From Brachionus manjavacas (Eukaryota; Rotifera; Eurotatoria; Ploima; Brachionidae): DNA of 64,000 bases. Below, one piece after another: positions 56,036 through 64,000 of the stretch. The stretch lies in contig JAHQIY010000018.1 of assembly GCA_019054805.1 (NCBI GenBank), forward strand, positions 930,001-994,000, given 5' to 3'. Each line of letters opens with the position of its first letter. Position 1 is the first letter of the stretch. The notes beneath the pieces were generated by a model. That model saw only the letters and a program-made list of their open reading frames with translations. It had not been told where the DNA came from and did no database searches. The position numbers and the translations under genes are program-made.

Positions 56036-57121
56036 TCATTTATAACATTGAATTTTAATTTTTAAAATTGATTTATTTTTGACAAATTTAGCTTCTATTT
56101 TATTTTCTTCAAAACTATAATTATGACCATTTTTGACCAGAGGTATCTTTAAAGTCCTATAATTCAACGCATTTAAAACCACTTCATTTTTATCTATATT
56201 CAAGTCACATTCTTTGAAAGAGTTTACTTTAGGCAGGTATATCTTTAGTTCATGTACACATTCGCCATTGTTCTGAATAAATTTTTGCTCAAATTCGGGT
56301 TCTACTTTTTCATCTAATTCCTCTATAAGGTTATTTTTTATCTCTTTGGTTGACGAAGGTTCGATTCCAATACCGGCAAGTTCATTCAAAAGGTTGTCAG
56401 GCAAATTGTTGTTCTTAAGTCCCATTGAATCAAGCGCTTCTTTAGCTAAATCAATGTCTGATTTGACTTTTTCGCTTTGCTTCTGGGTTAGATTAACCAA
56501 ATTCTGAGCCAAATCTCCATAAAAATTTGAACTCAAAACACTAAAATTCGTTTCATCTATTCTACATTTATTTTGATTTTGAATAAATTTGATAGATAGA
56601 TCAATGAGCATTTCTAGCTCTTCTTTTTGATTTGAATTTTTGCCATATTTTTCCAATATCTGTGAACTGAAGGCTATATTGATAAAGCTGACGTTTTTAT
56701 CAAAAATTAGCTCTTTGCCGAATACAGGGATCGGATCTGAATCATTTTTGGGCTCTGGTATTCGATTCCATGAAAATACATTTATAAATAAGGTGCACTT
56801 TTTCGGTTCTAAAAGACTAGTTTTTACACACATGTGAGCTTCAGGTGGCTTCATTGCTTCTCTGCCTTCTTTTAATGTTTTATCAATAAAACTCCTAGAA
56901 AAAATTTATTTTTAAAAAAATTAAATTTTTGACAAAATAATTTTATTAAAAAATTAAATCGATAATGACGAGAAATTAAAAATTGGTCATAAAATTTACT
57001 TGTAAGATTGGGGGTTGCTTGTGGCCATGTCGTCCAGCATTGACCAAATGTGTTGGGCTTGTTTCGTGTAAGAGTCATTTTTGGACTCTTTGGAATTTTT
57101 TGACAAATTGATAAAGTCCAT
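56036..57121 (-). CDS. PIH1D2: PIH1 domain-containing protein (PIH1D2-like), two exons
   Basis: Exons 57121-57000 and 56894-56036 join in phase to 326 residues. The N-terminus (QAQHIWSMLDDMATSNPQSYK, about 21-41) and the following PIH1 domain (PPEAHMCVKTSLLEPK, LFINVFSWNRIPEP, FINIAFSSQIL) match PIH1D2. The last 90 residues (ECVHELKIYLPKVNSFKECD, KIPLVKN, IEAKFVKNKSILKI) form a CS/p23-like beta domain. In vertebrates PIH1D2 works with SPAG1 and RUVBL1/2 in the R2SP co-chaperone complex with HSP90/HSP70, linked to ciliated and germ cells; PIH proteins help preassemble axonemal dynein arms. It shares a 173-bp divergent promoter with the RPAP3-like gene, a known type of partner. Confidence 0.87.
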
Positions 57122-57294
57122 TTTTCAAACTATGAATGTTTAAAAAAAAACAATTTATATCTTTTCAATTTTCAAGGTAACTATGGAAATTTCTGGAATT
57201 CAAAGACTAATTTTTAGCCCATAGTCAAACCACTATATAAATTAAAATAAATTGAAAAAATATATTTTTTTAAAATTTTATTTTACAAAAAAAA
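57122..57294. promoter_or_regulatory. Bidirectional promoter between PIH1D2-like and RPAP3-like genes
   Basis: Only 173 bp separate the two start codons, so the genes must share regulatory DNA. A TATA-like CTATATAAA lies near 57232. AAGGTAAC at 57174-57181 followed by ATGGAAAT resembles RFX X-box half-sites, but it is not a full X-box. Confidence 0.55.
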
Positions 57295-58942
57295 ATGGCT
57301 TCGAAAGTGAGCGAATATGAGCGTAAATTGGTCGAAATGCAGTATCACTTGAAAGAAAACAATGCTTATATGCAGGACTGTTTCCAGGACTTGGAAAGCT
57401 GGACCAAAGACATCAGGGAAAAAGAGAAAAAAGTCCTCGAAAATCCTGAATTGATTAAAAATTCTAATAAAGTTAATCAAATTTTTTTTTTAATAAACTT
57501 TTTTATTAAATTAATTTCTAAAGGGTTTACCACCGATCAGAAATCTGGCTGCACCCAAAAAGAAAAAGAAAAAGATAAAAAAAGATAAATTATCATCTCA
57601 AGCGACAAAAAAATTGTCAAGTTACGACTACAGAGCCTGGGATAAGCTAGATGTGGTAGGATAAATACTCAATAGGAGTCAATATTGAAGCTAATCTGGT
57701 AAATTAAGGACAAAATGTGCCAACAAATTGACGAGACCAAGACATCTAGTTCCGAGTATACCACAGACGAAGAGTGGGAAGAAGAGCAGCGAAAAGTAAG
57801 AGCTGATTGGGAAAAAGAAAGAGGAAATCAATTTTTTAAAGACAACATGCTCAACGAGGCTATAAACTGCTATACCAGTGCCATTCAGCTTGATCCCATC
57901 AATGCAGTGTATCCGGCTAATCGAGCAATGTGTCTCATAAAACAGGAAAAATACGCTGCTGCCGAAGTTGATTGTATAACTTCGATTGAGCTCGATTGTA
58001 AATACACCAAAGCTTACCATAGACGAGCTACTGCTAGATTCAAGCTCGGGAAATTTGAAGAGGCTAGAAAAGACTATGAAATGGTTCTTAAATTAGAGCC
58101 TACTAGTAAATTGGCTCAGTCAGAGCTTGGTAAACTTGAGCAGCTAATTGAATCCAGAAATCTTGTTTTTCCGGTTTATAAACGAGAAGAAGATAAGTCC
58201 AAAAAAGCGCTCAAACGAATCCTAATTGAGGAAATAAATGATGAGTCTGTCGAAAAGGAACAAGTGAAGAGAAATCTCGAGCAAATAAATCAAAAAATTG
58301 TACTCACTCCTAAGGATAAGAGTTTATTTAGTGTAGATGGAAAAGAAGAGGACAAAATCGTCGAAAAAGTGGACAAGATTGAATTAGAAGAAAAAATTGA
58401 GCGCAAAACTATTCCGGATGCGCCTAGCAATGGGTATCAGTTCAAAAAAGACTGGCAATTGTTGAACAATAACATGCAAGATTTGGCAACATATTTTAAA
58501 GTAAAAAAAATTAATAAAATATTTTTATTTTTTCATTTTTTTTTTTCTCTAGAAAATTAGACCTGAAGAATATCCAAAGTTGTTTTTGAACGGTCTTGAA
58601 AGCGACCAGCTATCGAAAATTTTGCTTATTTTCAATGAATATTTTATCAAGTAATTTTTAATTTATTAAATTTAATTTATTAGAAAATTTTTTACTAAGA
58701 GATCGAAGTGTAGATTTGTTCGATTGTTTGAAATTTTTATCTCGGGTTAAACGATTCAATACACAGCTTATGTTTTTAACATCTGCCGATAAATCAGGTA
58801 ATATACAGATAGAATAAAATTTAGATTTTTTTAAAATTTGTGCCATAAAGCTATTAACAATTTAATGAGTCAGATTGAATGTGATAAAGAAAAATATGAT
58901 CAAATCGAGCTCGAAAAATTAGCCAAAGAATACAAAATTTAA
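57295..58942 (+). CDS. RPAP3: RPAP3-like TPR co-chaperone, six exons
   Basis: Exons 57295-57471, 57524-57655, 57709-58500, 58553-58650, 58700-58797 and 58851-58942 join in phase to 462 residues. The N-terminus (EMQYHLKENNAYMQDCFQDL, SWTKDIREKEK, GLPPIRN, SYDYRAWDKLDVDK) is typical of RPAP3. One block of three TPR motifs follows (about residues 125-235: ERGNQFFKDNMLNEAINCYT, PANRAMCLIKQEKY, KAYHRRATARFKLGKFEEA). The last 110 residues are the RPAP3_C domain that binds RUVBL1/2. RPAP3 recruits HSP70/HSP90 to R2TP for assembly of RNA polymerase II, snoRNPs, PIKKs and dynein arms. Vertebrate RPAP3 (about 665 residues) has two TPR blocks; only one is present here. It is divergent with the PIH1D2-like gene. 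Confidence 0.9.
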
Positions 58943-61257
58943 GTTTTCATCTAAAAACCATTTTTTAATTGTAATTATTTTAAATTTTGAAAATAAATTA
59001 TTTTAATTCAATTTTTTTTATTTAGTCTGCTTTACTTTTGAATTATTCTCAAAAGAAAATGTGCGCCAAAAAATTATTCATTTCTAATTACGACTTATTT
59101 AACAATAAAAAAATAGTCTTTCTAAAAAATATTTTAGAAATTTTTAGAAATTCATAAAATTAGCCAAGAAAAATTAATTAATCTATCACGACAACAAAAG
59201 CCCCTGCGAAGTGGATTTTTAGCGTCACGAAAATTTTCGACTATCTGGCTTTTTAGATGGCCAAATATTTCAAAATTTTGTATATTTTGGAAAAATTCGT
59301 AAACAAACATATTTATGATTTTTTTTTATTTCTAGAGAATAAAAATTTCAATGCAATTTTAAAGTGGAATTTTTGTTTTATTTTGCTTACTTAACAATAA
59401 AGACAGCATTTTATAAACACAATACTGACTAAAGATGCTCTCATAAATGGTTCATATTTGCTTCTAAAATTGACCATAGCCTTAATCACTTGTAAACTAG
59501 ACTTAAATTTCAGGTCACATTTTTACTTTTTTCACAAATTTTATATTTTTATTGATGTAAATTTATTTTTAAAAAATAAATTAGAGGAAATTACCAAAGT
59601 CACGTACACTCCTAAAAAAAATTTACAACATAGTATTTTATTTGTTGTAATTTATCATTTATGCAAATTACCGTAATTTTTTGTTTGACATGATTTTCTT
59701 TTTTTATACTTTTTGGAAGTGAAATTTTTTCACAAGTCAAAAAAATTTTTTTTTATTAATCACAGAATTTAGATGCTTTTTCTCATAAAAATTAATTATA
59801 CCCAAGCCATTTGAGTCATCTTCTGTGTATCGGGGTTAAAAATTAGTCCAGCTCTTATTTTCAGTACAATTCTTTCATTTGAAATTCTTTTTGGCCATAA
59901 AACGTAAATATTCGACTTAGACCACCATTGTGGACAGCTTTGATTCATTAAATGTTGTTATTCATAGTTTCTAAAAAGATGAATTTAAATTTTTTTATTT
60001 AATTAGTATTGTTTTGTTTCAACCTTTTTTAGAGTTTAAAAAGAAAAAATCAAAAAAGAATTAGGATTTATTTAAAAAAAAAATCACTCAAATTTAAAAT
60101 TTTTATACAACTAAATAGTTCAAATTCGAAGATAATTAATGAAGAAAATTTAAAAAATTTTTTCGCATTAAATATTCAAAAGAACTTTTTCAATTTAGAT
60201 CTTTAATTTTATAATAATTAAATTTGATTTTTTTTAAAAAATTTTTTTTTATTTTATTATAAAAAATAATAAAAATATAATAAAAATATTAAATAATTTA
60301 AATTTTTATATTTAATCGACGCGTTTCGCCTTGATTAAGGCTTCTTCAGGATTTCTTTAATAAAGTTTTAAGTTTACTATTATGTTTTAAGTTTAATATT
60401 TAATTTTTTTTAATTATTTGCTAAAAAGATTATTATTGAATAAATCTAAATCTTTTTTGAAATTTTAACCCCAATTCTGAAAAAAAAGATAAACGAAAAA
60501 AAAGTCAATTTTATTTGGAATTTAAAAAAATTCCTTGATTTGTTATTTTGAATGTGTCATAAATTTTTTGAAGAAAATCTAGGGCTTCTCTAAATTTGCA
60601 ACCCAACCTTATACGGAAACAATTTGAATAGAACAATTAATTTTATTATAAAAGAAATTACAGTTGTTTTTTTAAAATAATCTAATAAAAAAAAAGAGCT
60701 GAAAAAATAATTTTTGAACTAGTGGCCCGAGGTCGAATGCAAAAAACTTATCAAAAGTTAAACTAAATTAAAAATTAGTCAAGGATCATTCACAAGATTT
60801 AAAGAGCAGATTTTTTTTTCCTTTTATTCCCACATTACATAATAAAAAGCAAGAGTTAAATATATTTTTTCATATCAAAATTTAATCAACGCCATATGGC
60901 TATAATTTTTAACTTTCTAAACAAAATCTATCATATTTTTCTACTAAAATTTTAATATAATTTGTTCACAATTTGTCATTATCAAATTTGTTGCGAACGA
61001 TTTAAAAGCGCCAAGTCAGATGCGACCAATTATTCAATACAACTCTAGGATGACTCATGGCAAAAGAGTCTAAATTTTATCTTTAATCGTACAAAAAATT
61101 AAAATTTATTCTTTTTTGTACCTTTCAAAAATTGTAATAAAACTTTTTTTTGTGAATAATAAATTAAGCTTAAATTGCTTTCAAATTATGCACTTTTTTA
61201 AAATTGCTTATAATAAATTTTCAAATTTTTTCTAAATTCAAAAATCTACTCTAGATA
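58943..61257. other. Intergenic region
   Basis: About 2.3 kb, extremely A+T-rich, no supported gene. The only distinctive sequence is a hairpin motif at 60317-60351 (separate entry). Confidence 0.5.
60317..60351 (-). other. Hammerhead-like / Penelope-type hairpin motif
   Basis: On the minus strand the order is CTGAAGA, a stem GCCTT-AATC-AAGGC, GAAAC, then GCGTCG. This resembles the hammerhead ribozyme core CUGAUGA-stem II-GAAAC found in Penelope-like retroelements, but with CTGAAGA instead of CTGATGA, which should weaken or abolish cleavage. It stands out as a G+C-rich patch. The rest of an element is not recognisable. Confidence 0.4.
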
Positions 61258-62470
61258 ATGGAAGATAATAGAGACAGATTCATAGATATAAACATAGACT
61301 CGGACGTCGAGCCGTCCGACACAAACAAAGATCAAAATAACAACCAAAAAGTCAAATCTTCAAAGAAATTTTTTAATTTTAAGACCAAGTCCTCGATCAA
61401 ATCGGAACAGATCAAATTGGATTTGAGCAATTTGAGAATGGACAGCGAAGAAGATGAGGAAACAGTAGAGGAAGTGGAATCGGAAGAGGATTCGGACAAA
61501 ACTGCCAAATTAATGAACACATCTTGCTCGTACATGAACGAATTTGATTCAAAGTCTTTGATGAACAGCTCGGCTTTGTCTGTGAGCCAAAGTCCTAAAT
61601 TAAGTTTGGACGAGAGTGAAATTGCTGAAAGTTCGCCATTGCCATGGGATGATTTGGGAAATATAGACCAAGACGAACTACTGGAGGAAATTGAGCGTAC
61701 ATTAAGTGAAACTAGGAAAATGTCAATTTTCCGAAGTTCATCAGCGTGTCTTCCCAGAACGCCCAAGATAAAACCCCAACAAAAATCGCTCAGTACCAAG
61801 ACATCTTTGGATAGCTCCATCCGTAATGAGTCATTGGTCGAAGGCCTGCTAGGCGATATATACGACAGGTTCAACGTCACTCTTAAGGACAATATGGATA
61901 GTGATGTGTTCACTGAGATGTCTTTTTCAAGTTATCGCCACAGTGGTATCGACTCAAACGCTGACCATGAATCAGAATGCCGCAAAAGCTTTAAGATGCC
62001 TAGGTCAACTCTTCAAAATTTGAGTTAGTTTAATTTACTTTAAAAAAAAATTAAAAAAAAAATTCTTTTAGAGTTAAATGAACTGAACTCTGCGAGAGAT
62101 GAATTGAATGGGAAAATAAATCAAATGTCTGCCAAGCTAATACGTCAACTCAAACAAAAAGACAAACTATCATCCAAGCTGAACAAAAATTTTGACTTAA
62201 TAACTGCACTGCTTCAGGCCAACTCACTGAAACGAAGTAATTAAAAATATTTTTTCGTTTTTCTAATTTTGATGATTTTTTTTCTTATTTAATAGTGTTT
62301 TTTCAATGAGAATAAGTGAATTTTTTATTCCAAAATTATTTAATTTAGGAAAAAAAACGAGAAAAATGAATCCAGTTTTTTTGTTTGTTGCCTATTGTAT
62401 AATGCTGTTCTGTTTATGTTATTATCATGTTTTTTTTTTTTCAGAAAAAACCAGGCATGTTTTGAAATAG
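61258..62470 (+). CDS. Unrecognised acidic, Ser-rich protein with C-terminal coiled coil, three exons
   Basis: Exons 61258-62023, 62072-62236 and 62445-62470 join in phase to about 318 residues. The first exon encodes a polar protein with an acidic cluster (DSEEDEETVEEVESEEDSD), Ser-rich segments, and PLPWDDLGNIDQDELLEEIE, possibly a short protein-binding helix. The second exon is a clear heptad-type coiled coil (ELNSARDELNGKINQMSAKL, then IRQLKQKDKL and ALLQAN). The third exon is tiny (KKTRHVLK, stop) after a very strong poly-T acceptor; without it the frame stops at 62242-62244 with nearly the same C-terminus. The layout (acidic N-terminus, C-terminal coiled coil) recalls FEZ/UNC-76-type adaptors, but I see no decisive motif and assign no function. 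Confidence 0.6.
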
Positions 62471-62480
62471 AAAAAAAAAT

Positions 62481-63324
62481 TACAGTGATGATTTGAAAAG
62501 ATTTTACAATAACTTACATTAATTTCTGTAATTTGGCAAAAATTTAAGATAATTAACGTAAATTGACGTAACAAAAAAAGTGCCTGAATTTCTAAAAAAA
62601 ATCCCTTTTCTTGAAAAATTTAAATTTTTAAATTAAAAAAAAATTTGGATTTTTCGTAAAATGTGGTTAATTTTTGCCAAAATTAGTAAGTTGATTTTTT
62701 TCTATTCCAAACAAACACAGAAAATGTGGAGATTTCACCTTAAATTCAAAATTACTTTAAAAAAATATTAATACAGAAGTAATTTTGTTTTAATTTAAAA
62801 ACCAATTAACTTCAGTAAACATTAAGACCCAAATAAGACACTCGGTCACTCCTTCAAAAAGTATTCTTGTGAAATGATTGAAATTAGAATAAAATTAAAT
62901 GGCAATATACAGTGGTGTTCCCGATTTACGATATTACTATATTTTAAGTAAAATATTGTAAAATTTTTTTATGCATAATTTTGAAAATAAATATTGAAGG
63001 AAAAAAAAATTCTTTTTTTTTTTAAAAGTGCCAACTTATTTCAATTTTTTGGACATTATTTTTTACATAAATTTACGCTTTTTTACTTCTGTAAATTAAC
63101 GTAAATTTGCAATATTTTACGTAAAATTTGGTAAATTTACTATTTTTTTACGTAAATTATCGTAAATTACTAAATCCGGAACACCACTGTAAAGGAAAAA
63201 TTTTTTGAAAAATTTTTTAATCAAAAAATTTTGGCACATTTTTTAGTTACATTTATCATCGTAAATTTTTGTTAAATTATGGAAATATACGGAAATTATG
63301 GTAAAATTTCAAATCACCACTGTA
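62481..63324. mobile_element. Outer MITE with TACAGTG termini
   Basis: The left end TACAGTGATGATTTGAAA and the right end TTTCAAATCACCACTGTA are inverted copies with TA at the borders, as in Tc1/mariner-derived MITEs. It contains a second element at 62908-63191. No transposase is present. Confidence 0.65.
62908..63191. mobile_element. Inner MITE with TACAGTGGTGTTCC termini
   Basis: The left end TACAGTGGTGTTCCCGATTT is mirrored by AAATCCGGAACACCACTGTA at the right end. The interior is rich in TTTACGTAAATT-type short inverted repeats. The 284-bp unit lies inside the outer MITE, and the two share the CAGTG(G/A)TG start, so they are related families. Confidence 0.7.
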
Positions 63325-63778
63325 AAATAGAATTGATAATGTAGAAAAAATAGAAACTCAGAAACATATAATAGATTGATAATGAAGATAACATTAGACG
63401 TTTAATTAATAAATTTACATCTACAAAATTGTCAGGTTAATATCTATCAAAAAATGTGTGTTTATGGTCTTTATATTTGATTAAATTTAATTATTCTGTT
63501 TATAAAAAAATTAATTCAATTATATGTTTTTTATTTTTTTCCTATTTTTTTAAACTTGGTCAAAATAGACTATCAATTTTTTTAATTCGACTCTTTAGAT
63601 TCATTCCATTTTTGTCCATTATATCTTACAAACTATTTGTTTTGGAATAGTATTGAATTATGAAACTCTAAAAATATATTTTTAATCAATCTGAAATATT
63701 TATTTATTGAAGTTTTATTAAAAATTAAAATTTAATATCTTGGGCTTAACCATCATCAAATATCTGCTTTGTATCAAA

Positions 63779-64000
63779 TTAATCATTTGAACTAGAGACA
63801 TTTTCTATTTCCTTAAAAAGAATTATAAAATAAATTTTAATTTAATAAAATTCTCAATTATTTCAGATTAATCGTTTTCGTAAATATTTTATTTTTGTTA
63901 TAATTTTCTTTTAATAGCTTACTTTTCAATTTAATATTGAATGCATCTTTTGTCTGCTCTATGCGTTCGCCATTCTTTTCTGGTATTAATCGACACTTCT
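63779..64000 (-). CDS. Last exons of a gene cut by the window edge (tentative)
   Basis: On the minus strand an open stretch from the window edge (KCRLIPEKNGERIEQTKDA, FNIKLK) reaches a good donor GTAAGC after 63923. An acceptor at 63805 leads in phase to 63804-63779 (NVSSSND, TAA). Base composition of the first exon is coding-like. The product cannot be identified from about 34 residues. Confidence 0.4.

Larger units (their letters stand above)
62471..63778. other. Intergenic region with nested MITEs
   Basis: About 1.3 kb. It is mostly the element pair at 62481-63324; the remaining 450 bp are A+T-rich, with no gene I can support. Confidence 0.5.

Noticed and set aside
57174-57190. A possible X-box in the PIH1D2/RPAP3 divergent promoter
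   Set aside because: Only half-sites (AAGGTAAC and ATGGAAAT) in tandem order are present; the required inverted GTTNCC half is missing.
59458-59676. A 72-codon plus-strand frame downstream of RPAP3
   Set aside because: Its low-complexity Phe/Leu/Lys composition is expected by chance in this A+T-rich DNA; no splice or homology support.

Overview
The window is nuclear DNA of an animal: genes are split by short GT-AG introns (often 49-60 bp), the background is very A+T-rich (roughly three quarters A+T by eye), and the genes are metazoan types (MACPF/EGF and CUB/MAM/EGF extracellular proteins, mitochondrial NFS1, ciliary PTPDC1-like, PIH1D2-like and RPAP3-like). A small lophotrochozoan-like invertebrate such as a monogonont rotifer fits, but that is inference. 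No prokaryotic feature, CRISPR array or rRNA gene was seen.

Layout. 56-485 (+) is a DUF2237 gene that converges with a three-exon coiled-coil gene (530-2615, -). 3319-20058 (-) is one gene that I could thread through 22 exons with every junction in phase: a secreted protein of about 2155 residues with a MACPF (perforin-like) domain, about 21 EGF-like domains and a C-terminal domain I do not recognise. Its larger introns are mostly occupied by foldback (MITE-like) elements. 20742-27977 (-) carries three tandem, intronless nucleolin-like genes whose segments are shared in different pairs, which suggests gene conversion. 29466-30937 (-) is a three-exon NFS1 cysteine desulfurase. 33566-42573 (+) is a nine-exon type I membrane protein with CUB, MAM and about 19 EGF-like domains, a transmembrane helix and a short tail; an intron holds a foldback element with a broken zinc-finger reading frame. 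42574-46098 contains LINE reverse-transcriptase debris and an orphan exon. 46099-48389 (+) is a seven-exon PTPDC1-like phosphatase preceded by a textbook RFX X-box. 48541-53996 is a very young Ty3/gypsy LTR retrotransposon (identical 391-bp LTRs, 5-bp target duplication) inserted inside an older foldback element. 56036-57121 (-) PIH1D2-like and 57295-58942 (+) RPAP3-like sit head to head, 173 bp apart. 61258-62470 (+) is an unrecognised acidic coiled-coil gene followed by nested MITEs, and the right edge shows the last exons of a further minus-strand gene.

How they may work together. PIH1 and RPAP3-type proteins are partners in R2TP-like HSP90 co-chaperone complexes, which help build dynein arms, and PTPDC1 is a ciliary/centrosomal phosphatase, so 46-59 kb looks like a small cluster of cilium-related genes. 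The two multi-EGF proteins are unrelated in architecture and lie on opposite strands. All gene models come from reading splice sites and phase by eye, without transcript data.
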